Assembly: GCA_020722815.1 (NCBI GenBank) | Contig: DYKB01000033.1 | Location: 1-64,000 of the forward strand | From: Caldithrix sp. | GTDB lineage: Bacteria > Zhuqueibacterota > Zhuqueibacteria > Thermofontimicrobiales > Sulfurfontimicrobiaceae | Reading direction: 5' to 3' | Length of the DNA stretch: 64,000 nt | Shown: positions 56,468 to 64,000 of the stretch, piece after piece | How positions within the stretch are numbered: the first letter of the stretch is position 1 | Layout: each line of letters begins with the position of its first letter | Notes under the pieces: model-generated | What the model was told of the DNA's origin: nothing | Seen by the model: the letters and a program-made list of their open reading frames with translations, nothing else | Databases searched by the model: none | Made by a program: the position numbers and the translations under genes

Positions 56468-57202
56468 TTGAAAGCCGAATTATCACTCACGCCGGAAGAT
56501 TTTGAACCGGATGCACTTCAGGGGAAAGTTGCGATTGCAATTGACATATTACGCGCCAGTACGACCATTATTACGGCTTTACAAAATGGCTGTCGCCAAA
56601 TTCTTCCGGTCGCCGAAGTTGATACAGCCCGAAAACTAGCCCGGCTTCAATCTCAGGAAACAACTTTGCTGGGAGGAGAACGTGAGGGCAAAAAATTGGA
56701 AGGATTTCAGTTGGGAAATTCTCCCAGAGAGTATACGCCAGCAACTGTTTTACACAAAACATTAATATTTACCACCACCAATGGTACCCGGCTCTTGAAT
56801 AGAACCCAGAAAGCCGAGTTAACACTTATTGCGGCTTTTGTGAATGCATCACAAATTGCTGAATATCTTTATCAAGCTGGAAAAAATTTTGCGATTTTAT
56901 GTGCCGGAACCGAAGGGTGTTTTTCACTGGAAGATACTGTTTGTGCCGGAATGATTTTTTCCAATGTCTATAAAATGGCTTCGACCAGGTTACAGATAAA
57001 TGATCTGGTGCTGATGTCCATGATTTTATATCAAAAATTCGAAAATAATATTTTAAATATGTTAAAATTGGCACAACACGGTCGTTATTTAACGCAGATC
57101 GGCTTTGAAGCAGATTTAATCAATTGTTCAAATGTGGATTCAATTCCAATTATTCCAGTATTTCGTAACGGGGTGGTTGAGTTATTACCGAGTGAAATTT
57201 AA
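56468..57202 (+). CDS. 2-phosphosulfolactate phosphatase family (ComB)
   Basis: 244 residues from a TTG start preceded by GAGGTGAG. The family motifs AIDILRASTTIITALQNG, TTNGTRLLNR and LCAGTEGCFSLEDTVCAG are present. ComB makes sulfolactate from phosphosulfolactate in coenzyme M synthesis of methanogens, but bacterial members are frequent without that pathway. The physiological role here is therefore unknown. It stands alone between gcvT and ftsK. Confidence 0.8.
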   Translation: MKAELSLTPEDFEPDALQGKVAIAIDILRASTTIITALQNGCRQILPVAEVDTARKLARLQSQETTLLGGEREGKKLEGFQLGNSPREYTPATVLHKTLIFTTTNGTRLLNRTQKAELTLIAAFVNASQIAEYLYQAGKNFAILCAGTEGCFSLEDTVCAGMIFSNVYKMASTRLQINDLVLMSMILYQKFENNILNMLKLAQHGRYLTQIGFEADLINCSNVDSIPIIPVFRNGVVELLPSEI

Positions 57203-57471
57203 TTTTTATGAAGAACCCTTCCCTGCCCTATTATCGTTAATTACTTCGCCGATTGATCCTGGTTCAAATTTGCAGAAAAGTGATGATTTATTGAGATTTT
57301 TGATCCAGGAAGGGTATTTTTAACTGCTTTTTTGATAAGTTGATGCCGCAATAGCGCAAATATTAGGATGTTCAATATAAGCCTTTATCAAGATTTATTG
57401 AACGGTGGGTGAGGTCAATTTAAAATATCTTCTAACAGTTAGATAAGAAATTTTGAGAGAGGAAGTTACTC
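57203..57471. other. Short gap before ftsK
   Basis: 269 bp with no ribosome site, terminator or convincing small gene; an open frame running through the end of the ComB gene has no support. Confidence 0.5.
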
Positions 57472-59769
57472 ATGGCAAAAGTAGAAAGGAAGAAAGAGGA
57501 AATTTTAGGACTTTTGCTTTTTGCTTTCGGCCTATTCATTTTTCTAAGTTTCATTTCATATAACCCAAATCATATTCCGATAGACTTTGGATTGGGATAC
57601 AAAGATAATTTTTTGGGTATCATGGGATTATGGATCGCTCATCTCCTGGTTCGCGGATTTCTCGGGATTTTTAGCTATTTTATTCCAATTGTGATCATGC
57701 TGGCTGGCATTAATCAATTTCGCGTTTATTTCAAAAATTTGCTTCGGATGACGGCCATCGCGACCATCATTTCTATCTTCGGTGTTACATTTATTGCGAT
57801 GTTGACCTCCAAAATAGAAACATTTGATACCACTCGATACGCGGGAAAAGTCGGCGAGCTTATTGCCCAGACGATTTTTCGCTGGTTGACCCCCACCGGT
57901 GGCATGCTCCTTTATATTCTGGCATTAGCACTAACTCTTCTCTTATTAAATCAAATGAGTATCACCCAAATTTTCAATACCGTTGATAATTATTTTAAAA
58001 TTATCGGGAAACGGCTGAAACTTCGTTATTCCGGCTGGCAACAGGAACGGGAGACAAAAAAAGTCGTAAAAGTTAAAAGCGATACTGAAAGAGCGGAAAC
58101 AAGCTCACCGGCTGTCAAACCAGTCATTATGCCAGAAATAACCCCCGCGAATAATTCAACACCAATTATTGAACCTGCCAAATCCAATGGTGCGGAAAAA
58201 GAAAAGCCGGTGCCTTCACCCCGACCGATAATTGAAATTGATCCCCTCCAGGATCCCCTGAATGCAGGAACGCCAAAAACCAAAGGCGATTATCAATTTC
58301 CAGGACCCGATTTATTAAAACCAGTAGAGGCTCAGGACTTTGAATTGACCTGGGAGGAGCTTGACAATCAAGCACGCATTCTTGAAGATACGCTGGAAGA
58401 TTTCGGAATCGAAGGGAAGGTCGTAAAAATTAATCCCGGCCCCGTCATTACACGTTTTGAAGTTGAACCTGCCCCGGGCATTAAAGTGAGTAAATTCACC
58501 AGCCTGGCGGATGATCTGGCCAGAGTTATGCGGGCGCAGCGTATCCGCGTCGTAGCTCCAATTCCCGGAAAGGCTTCAATTGGTATTGAAATCCCCAACC
58601 CAAAGCCGCAAACAGTATTTTTCGCTGAAGTCATCAATTCTCCCAAATTTATCGATGCCAAATCGCCGCTTTCCATTATTCTTGGAAAAACGATAGATGG
58701 CTCGATTTATGTGACCGATTTGGGTGCCATGCCACATTTATTAATTGCAGGATCAACCGGCTCCGGTAAAAGTGTCTGCATAAACGCCATCATCACCAGT
58801 ATCCTTTTTAAAGCGCATCCCAAAGAAGTAAAATTTGTCATGATTGATCCAAAACGTCTGGAGTTGGCTCCCTATCGTTCCTTAAAGCACCATCATCTGG
58901 CGTTCCGTGAAGATTTAAATGAAGAAGTTGTTACCTCTGCCAACAATGCCATCAGCATTCTGAAAAGTATGGTGCTGGAAATGGAACGTCGCTACGAGCT
59001 TCTGGCGCAGGGTGGTGTCCGAAAATTGGAAGACTTTAATACCAAACTGAAAGAAGGAAAAATCCAGTTCACCGATGAAACCATTGCCGTTTCCGAACCA
59101 CTCCCCTTCATCGTTTTAGTGATTGACGAATTGGCCGATCTGATGCTGACGGCTGCCAAGGAAGTCGAAGAACCCATCGCCCGGTTAACACAAATGTCAC
59201 GCGCAGTGGGAATTCATCTCATCGTGGCCACGCAGCGCCCGTCGGTGGATGTCATTACCGGTGTGATTAAGGCAAATTTCCCCTGCCGAATTGGTTTTTA
59301 TGTGGCGTCTAAAACCGACTCACGAACGATTCTTGATATGAATGGCGCCGAGAAACTGCTTGGCAAAGGCGATATGCTCTTTTTGCCACCGGGGAATCCA
59401 GAACCGGTGCGCATTCATGGTTCATACCTTTCAACGGAAGAGGTGGACCATGTTGTTGAATACATAGAAACGCAGCCACAATTTCCCAAATACGACTTGC
59501 CAGTCGAAGAGGAGGAGGAAGGACTTTTGGCCGGATTTGATGGCGATTATACGCCGGATAAATATTTTAATGATGCCGCAAAAATAGTGGTTCAGGCGGG
59601 GATGGCTTCGGCTTCCATGCTGCAACGCCGCTTAAAAATTGGACACGCCCGTGCTGGTCGGCTGATAGATGCCCTGGAAGTTGCCGGAATCGTTGGCCCT
59701 TACGACGGCAGCAAAGCCCGGCAGGTACTCGTTGTTGAAGACGATCTGGTCGAACGGGGCATTTATTAA
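57472..59769 (+). CDS. ftsK: DNA translocase FtsK/SpoIIIE
   Basis: 765 residues. Four N-terminal membrane helices (about 12-165), a Pro/Ala/Lys-rich linker (about 185-285), then the alpha/beta motor with Walker A GSTGSGKS at about 427-434 and Walker B region FIVLVIDELADLM. The C-terminal gamma winged-helix (ASMLQRRLKIGHARAGRLIDALE) reads KOPS-like DNA signs. It is anchored at the septum and pumps chromosome DNA toward dif during division. It is followed by lolA across about 95 bp. Confidence 0.97.
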   Translation: MAKVERKKEEILGLLLFAFGLFIFLSFISYNPNHIPIDFGLGYKDNFLGIMGLWIAHLLVRGFLGIFSYFIPIVIMLAGINQFRVYFKNLLRMTAIATIISIFGVTFIAMLTSKIETFDTTRYAGKVGELIAQTIFRWLTPTGGMLLYILALALTLLLLNQMSITQIFNTVDNYFKIIGKRLKLRYSGWQQERETKKVVKVKSDTERAETSSPAVKPVIMPEITPANNSTPIIEPAKSNGAEKEKPVPSPRPIIEIDPLQDPLNAGTPKTKGDYQFPGPDLLKPVEAQDFELTWEELDNQARILEDTLEDFGIEGKVVKINPGPVITRFEVEPAPGIKVSKFTSLADDLARVMRAQRIRVVAPIPGKASIGIEIPNPKPQTVFFAEVINSPKFIDAKSPLSIILGKTIDGSIYVTDLGAMPHLLIAGSTGSGKSVCINAIITSILFKAHPKEVKFVMIDPKRLELAPYRSLKHHHLAFREDLNEEVVTSANNAISILKSMVLEMERRYELLAQGGVRKLEDFNTKLKEGKIQFTDETIAVSEPLPFIVLVIDELADLMLTAAKEVEEPIARLTQMSRAVGIHLIVATQRPSVDVITGVIKANFPCRIGFYVASKTDSRTILDMNGAEKLLGKGDMLFLPPGNPEPVRIHGSYLSTEEVDHVVEYIETQPQFPKYDLPVEEEEEGLLAGFDGDYTPDKYFNDAAKIVVQAGMASASMLQRRLKIGHARAGRLIDALEVAGIVGPYDGSKARQVLVVEDDLVERGIY

Positions 59770-59864
59770 ATACGAATCGAACATCTTTGTAAAAAGATCG
59801 TATAAGGATAATCTGAAAATTGAATTACATAACTCTATTTTGATTAAGCGAGGAGTGAAAATTA

Positions 59865-60512
59865 ATGAAAAAGTTGATAATATTACTCATTTTAATAACC
59901 TTTGTTTTTTCAATTAACTTCGCCTATAGTGCCATGTCGGCAAAAAATATCGTGAAAAAAGTGAAAGAGACCTATCAGGATTTGCGGACTGTCATTATTG
60001 AATTTGAACAGGATTTTAAATGGAAGCTGGCGGGCACAAACCAAAAAGTAAATGGCAAAATTATTATAAAAGACAATGTGAAATATCACGTCGAAATTGA
60101 TAATAATACAATTGTCACTGATGGAAAAACTATCTGGAACTATTCCAAAGCCAATAATCAGGTCATTATCAAGAATGCCGAAAAAGCCGATGCTGATCAA
60201 TTGCCCAGCAAAATTTTACTGAAATATGCAGAAGATTATCACGTGACTCTGGTGGGTGAAGAACGCCTCCAAAACGCTGAATGCTACGTACTGCTTTTCA
60301 AATCGAAGACAGGGGATGATTATTACCAGCAAATGAAAGCCTGGATTTCGAAGAAAAACTGGATGACTGCCAAAATTGAGCAGACGGATATTAATCAGAA
60401 TGTAAACACCTACCTTATCCGATCTGTCCAGACCAACACCCCCATCGATGATAGCAATTTTATCTTTCGGACCCCAAAAGGTGTTGAAGAAATTGATATG
60501 CGGGCCAAATAA
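59865..60512 (+). CDS. lolA: Outer-membrane lipoprotein carrier LolA
   Basis: 215 residues, with GAGG before the ATG and a signal peptide (IILLILITFVFSINFAYS). The incomplete-barrel fold opens with VKKVKETYQDLRTVIIEFEQDF; TDGKTIWNYSKANNQVII is a family motif. It shuttles lipoproteins from the inner to the outer membrane. It lies directly after ftsK, a frequent arrangement. No lolB is seen. Confidence 0.92.
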   Translation: MKKLIILLILITFVFSINFAYSAMSAKNIVKKVKETYQDLRTVIIEFEQDFKWKLAGTNQKVNGKIIIKDNVKYHVEIDNNTIVTDGKTIWNYSKANNQVIIKNAEKADADQLPSKILLKYAEDYHVTLVGEERLQNAECYVLLFKSKTGDDYYQQMKAWISKKNWMTAKIEQTDINQNVNTYLIRSVQTNTPIDDSNFIFRTPKGVEEIDMRAK

Positions 60513-60693
60513 TCTCGCATTATTTGAACAAGTTTAAAATATCTGAAAATTTGGCGTGTTTTGTTTTTTCTTTCAGCGCCCTCATCCGATTGATTTTCCA
60601 GGTACAGCAAAATTTTTTCCTTGATTATCAAAAATAAATTTAATATCTTAAGTAGAATTTTTTTCTAAAGAAACGAAAATACGATTATTTTTC

Positions 60694-61716
60694 ATGAGTG
60701 ATGCGATAGCGATTCGGAAAGAAGAGCACGTGACAATCTGCTTGAACAAGGATGTTAATTTTCGAGAAAAAACTGCTGGTTTTGAAAAAATTCAGCTTGC
60801 CCATTCCGCCCTTCCTGAAGTCAATTTCAAAGCGATTGATACTACCGTGCTATTTTTAGGTAAAACTTTATCATTCCCGCTTATGATTTCAGGTATGACT
60901 GGCGGATTTCAGGGTGCCAGACAATTCAATCGTGAATTAGCCGAAATTTGTCAGAATCGTCGCATCGCGCTGGGACTGGGAAGTATCCGGCAGGCTATCA
61001 AGAATCCAGATTTTCTGGACAGCTATCAGATTATGGCCCAGGTGGCCCCTGATATTCCAATTATTGGCAATATTGGTGCCGCTCAGGTAATTTCTGAAAA
61101 GCAACGCCATGAAATTTTGAACCTGGTAAAAAAAATAAAAATGGATGCATTGGCCGTCCATTTAAATCCATTACAGGAAATTTTGCAGCCAGAAGGGGAT
61201 CATAATTTCGAAGGGGTGCTTCGGGGTATCGAAAGTTTAATCTCGATGATGCCAATCCCGATTATGGTCAAAGAAACTGGTGCCGGAATTTCTGAAAAAG
61301 TCGCCCGTCGCTTACATGAAGTGGGTATCCACATTATTGATGTGAGTGGCGCCGGTGGAACATCCTGGGCTGCTGTCGAATATTATCGGTCAAATGAACC
61401 AGAAATCGCAGCCAACTTTTGGGATTGGGGAATCCCCACAGTTGATTGTTTAATTGAGTTACAATCATTGGATGATGTCCAAAAAATTGCTTCCGGCGGC
61501 GTCCGCAGTGGGATGGATATTGCCAAAGCTTGTGTTTTAAAAGCAACGCTGGCCGGTGCCGCACAACCTTTTTTAAGAGAACTGATGCTAAAGGGACCTG
61601 AATTTCTTGATTCTTTAATAGTACGCTGGCAAAAAGAATTTCAAATCGTGATGTTCCTGACGGGATGTAAAAAAGTAGCTGACTTGCCAGGTGTTTCTTT
61701 TCAAATTAAAAAATGA
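60694..61716 (+). CDS. fni: Type 2 isopentenyl-diphosphate delta-isomerase
   Basis: 340 residues. FMN-dependent TIM barrel with SGMTGGFQGARQFN, LGLGSIRQAI, NIGAAQV, HLNPLQEILQPEGDHNF, VKETGAGIS and ASGGVRSGMDIAKAC. It interconverts IPP and DMAPP. The MEP route already makes both, so the enzyme balances their ratio. It is 26 bp before the polyprenyl synthase gene, forming an isoprenoid pair. Confidence 0.95.
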   Translation: MSDAIAIRKEEHVTICLNKDVNFREKTAGFEKIQLAHSALPEVNFKAIDTTVLFLGKTLSFPLMISGMTGGFQGARQFNRELAEICQNRRIALGLGSIRQAIKNPDFLDSYQIMAQVAPDIPIIGNIGAAQVISEKQRHEILNLVKKIKMDALAVHLNPLQEILQPEGDHNFEGVLRGIESLISMMPIPIMVKETGAGISEKVARRLHEVGIHIIDVSGAGGTSWAAVEYYRSNEPEIAANFWDWGIPTVDCLIELQSLDDVQKIASGGVRSGMDIAKACVLKATLAGAAQPFLRELMLKGPEFLDSLIVRWQKEFQIVMFLTGCKKVADLPGVSFQIKK

Positions 61717-61742
61717 AATCGCAATCGAAATCTGGAGCGTGA

Positions 61743-62849
61743 ATGACCAGAAGTGCTGAAGATTTTACGGAATTAAAAAATCAATTAAAAATTTACGCGG
61801 ATCAAGTTCGTGACTATATATTTTCAAAGGAGCGAAATCTAAATATTGCTCCGGAAGACCTTCGTACCAGTATGATGGATTATTTATACTATGGTGGCAA
61901 GATGCTCCGGCCGGGGGTACTGCTTTTTTCCTGTGGTGCTGTCGGCAGTGATGTGCAGCCAGCCATCCCGGCCGCCGCAGCGATTGAGCTGTTTCATATC
62001 TGGACGCTCGTGCACGACGATCTCATCGATCAGGATGATAAGCGTCGTGGGAAAGACACGATTCACATTAAATACTACAAAAAAGCGCTCGATGAAAAAG
62101 TTTTACATCTTACGCCGGAGCAGGCAAAACACTATGGTGTGGTCATTGGCATCCTGTCCGGTGATGCCATTCATGGCCTGTCGATTTCGCTTTTAACAGA
62201 ACTTTTTTATCAAAATAAAATTCGACCGGAAGTTGCCCTTCGGGTTATTCGCGAATTGGATAATACGGTTTTGAATACGCTGGTTTCGGGTGAAACGCTG
62301 GATGTTGTCTATTCCAAACAGGCTATTCAGGATCTGGATGAAACGCGTATTATCGATATGCTCTGGCGAAAAACCGGTGCGCTATATGAATTTGCCGGTC
62401 GCGCCGGCGCATTAATAGGACTTAATACAGATGATATAAATCATCCCTGGGTAAAAGCAATTTCCACCTTTACAAGTAAATGCGGCTTTGCTTTTCAATT
62501 GCTGGATGATGTACTCGGGGTAGTGGGTGACGAAAAGAAACTAGGAAAACCGGTCGGTTCAGACATTCGTGAGGGGAAAAAAACAATCGTACTTTATCAC
62601 ACCCTGATTAATGCCAATCCAAAGCAGCGAAAACGAATTCTCGAAATTGTTGGCAATGAAAATGCAACTGAAGCCGAACGACTTGAAGTTATCGAACTCA
62701 TGCATCAATTGAAAGGCATCTCACATACCCGAGAAATGGCTTATACGCATTTAAAAGAGGCGTTGGAAAATCTGGAGACGATTCCAGAATCCAGGTTTAA
62801 AAATTTATTGAAAAGTTGGGCTCATTTTCTTATTCAACGGGACTTTTAA
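61743..62849 (+). CDS. Polyprenyl (farnesyl/geranylgeranyl-type) diphosphate synthase
   Basis: 368 residues. The first Asp-rich motif is in HDDLIDQDDKRRG and the second in QLLDDVLGVVGDEKKLGKPVGSD; GGKMLRPGVLLFS and GKKTIVLYH bind diphosphates. It joins IPP to an allylic diphosphate, giving the substrate of UppS or a longer prenyl chain. The chain length cannot be read with confidence. It is in one transcription unit with fni and is followed by HPr. Confidence 0.92.
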   Translation: MTRSAEDFTELKNQLKIYADQVRDYIFSKERNLNIAPEDLRTSMMDYLYYGGKMLRPGVLLFSCGAVGSDVQPAIPAAAAIELFHIWTLVHDDLIDQDDKRRGKDTIHIKYYKKALDEKVLHLTPEQAKHYGVVIGILSGDAIHGLSISLLTELFYQNKIRPEVALRVIRELDNTVLNTLVSGETLDVVYSKQAIQDLDETRIIDMLWRKTGALYEFAGRAGALIGLNTDDINHPWVKAISTFTSKCGFAFQLLDDVLGVVGDEKKLGKPVGSDIREGKKTIVLYHTLINANPKQRKRILEIVGNENATEAERLEVIELMHQLKGISHTREMAYTHLKEALENLETIPESRFKNLLKSWAHFLIQRDF

Positions 62850-62905
62850 GGTATTTAAATTTTTAATAATTAGACCATAAATCAGAACATAGTAACGGAA
62901 CCTCA

Positions 62906-63172
62906 ATGATTGAAAAAGATTTTATCATACCGAATAAATTGGGACTACATGCCCGGCCGGCGGCATTGCTTGTAAAGACACTTTCACGATTTGATTCGGA
63001 TATTTATATTACCAAAGACAATCAAGTGGTCAATGGAAAAAGTATCATGGGCGTAATGACACTCGCGGCGGAGTACGGAAGTCCGATCCAGTTTCGAATT
63101 TCGGGTGAGGATGAAGAAGATGTAGTCGCGGCAATTGAAGAAGTGTTTGCCCTTAAATTTAATGAGGATTGA
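62906..63172 (+). CDS. ptsH: Phosphocarrier protein HPr
   Basis: 88 residues. The active His is residue 15 in LGLHARPAALL, and the regulatory Ser is residue 46 in NGKSIMGVM. It takes phosphate from enzyme I, whose gene follows 39 bp later. No sugar-specific EII genes are in the window, so the system may be regulatory, as in other bacteria with HPr kinase; that is inference. Confidence 0.96.
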   Translation: MIEKDFIIPNKLGLHARPAALLVKTLSRFDSDIYITKDNQVVNGKSIMGVMTLAAEYGSPIQFRISGEDEEDVVAAIEEVFALKFNED

Positions 63173-63211
63173 GAAAATCCTACTCGTTATAATTGTTCGC
63201 AAAAATGAATA

Positions 63212-64000
63212 ATGAATATGGAAAACAAATATAAAATTCTATTAAAAGGCATTTCGGCCTCCCCTGGAATTGCAATTGGAAAAGTATTTCACCTGCGTGG
63301 TGACGTTATCAAAATTGAAGAACGCGACCTGGATGAATCTGAAATTGAACAGGAAATCGAAAAATTTAAGGCGGCGATTGAGGAAGCAAAGGCTGATTTA
63401 CGAAAATTAACAAAACAGGCGTCTAAAAAGTTAGGCGTCGGGAATGCCACCATATTCGATGTTCATCGGATGTTGCTGGAAGATGAAACCATCGTTGGCC
63501 AGACCATTGAAATAATTCGGAGTGAACAAAAGAATGCCGATTTCATCTTTTTTCGCCAAATGAACCAGTTCCAGAAAAAGATGGAACAGCTTAATGATGA
63601 ATTTTTTAAAGAACGCGCCACCGATATTATCGATGTTAAGCGGCGGGTACTTCAATTAATACAGGGCGAACGACGGGGAGATTATCTCGCCCGGTTGTCC
63701 ACGCCCCACATCATTGTGGCACGAGAATTGACTCCCTCTGATACGATTACATTGGATCGCCGGAAAATTTTAGCTTTCGCAACGGACATCGGGGGACGCA
63801 CTTCCCATGCGGCTATTATGGCCCGGGCACTTGAAATTCCTTCCGTACTGGGGCTTAAAAATATTTCTGAATTAATCGCCCCCAATGACCGGATTATTGT
63901 CGATGGAAACCATGGCGAAGTGATTATTAATCCATCGCCCGAAACGTTGGCTAAGTATCGGAAATTACAGGGCGATTATTATGACTATGAACGCAAGCTA
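63212..64000 (+). CDS. ptsI: PTS enzyme I, N-terminal part (cut by window end)
   Basis: 263 residues visible; the frame stays open at the window edge. It opens KGISASPGIAIGKVF and contains the HPr-binding helical region and the phospho-His (about residue 199) in GGRTSHAAIMARALEIPSVLG. Enzyme I takes phosphate from PEP and gives it to HPr, encoded 39 bp upstream. The PEP-binding barrel lies beyond the window. The start at 63212 or the next ATG at 63218 are both possible. Confidence 0.94.
   Translation, partial: MNMENKYKILLKGISASPGIAIGKVFHLRGDVIKIEERDLDESEIEQEIEKFKAAIEEAKADLRKLTKQASKKLGVGNATIFDVHRMLLEDETIVGQTIEIIRSEQKNADFIFFRQMNQFQKKMEQLNDEFFKERATDIIDVKRRVLQLIQGERRGDYLARLSTPHIIVARELTPSDTITLDRRKILAFATDIGGRTSHAAIMARALEIPSVLGLKNISELIAPNDRIIVDGNHGEVIINPSPETLAKYRKLQGDYYDYERKL

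Noticed and set aside
57132..57323. Small gene between the ComB gene and ftsK
   Set aside because: It overlaps the end of the ComB gene in another frame and has no ribosome site.

Overview
The window reads as a chromosomal segment from a Gram-negative bacterium of the FCB supergroup, most like Calditrichota/KSB1-type lineages. The evidence is: secreted proteins ending in the type IX secretion (T9SS) type A sorting domain with the NYPNPFNPET motif, a PorV/PorQ-like barrel, a TonB receptor with an N-terminal carboxypeptidase-regulatory-like domain, an LpxC-FabZ fusion, a TamB/BamA/Skp/Skp outer-membrane assembly cluster, and a type 2 isopentenyl-diphosphate isomerase beside a non-mevalonate pathway gene. 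The phylum is an inference from these markers; no rRNA or tRNA gene was found.

Left part (1-25 kb): a 64-bp tandem array (1-1008), then a minus-strand surface/uptake block (PorV-like barrel, T9SS-sorted Fn3 protein, TonB-dependent receptor, a four-module carbohydrate-binding surface protein, LacI regulator). Across a regulatory gap with a LacI-type operator and a sigma-54-type promoter lies a secreted glycoside-hydrolase-like protein. Then come a Tat-exported aldo/keto reductase, a membrane-anchored receiver protein and a NagX/HGSNAT-like membrane acyltransferase (all minus), a large secreted CBM9/T9SS protein, a cold-shock protein with a structured leader, and a lone Cas6.

Middle (25-36 kb): an AT-rich gap of about 950 bp with clustered DnaA-box-like sequences and a CRP-like site, followed by a sugar operon (GH109-like glycosidase/oxidoreductase, GH2 beta-galactosidase, MFS transporter), a TPR protein, and a degenerate response-regulator receiver behind a near-consensus sigma-54 promoter.

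Right part (35-64 kb): a dense plus-strand housekeeping run for the envelope and isoprenoids: UppS, TamB, BamA, two Skp paralogues, LpxD, LpxC-FabZ, LpxA, a lipoate ligase-family protein, an outer-membrane barrel, DXR, RseP, an aminotransferase, GcvT, a ComB-like phosphatase, FtsK, LolA, Fni, a polyprenyl synthase, HPr and the start of enzyme I. The theme is building the outer membrane (lipid A, barrel insertion, lipoprotein transport) and supplying its isoprenoid carriers.

Intergenic regions hold several small palindromic or MITE-like repeat families, three of them present in at least two copies or with clear terminal inverted repeats, plus several strong intrinsic terminators. The least explained signals are the covarying hairpins in the tandem array, the DnaA-box cluster, the terminators located inside the csp and uppS leaders, and the two sigma-54-type promoters.
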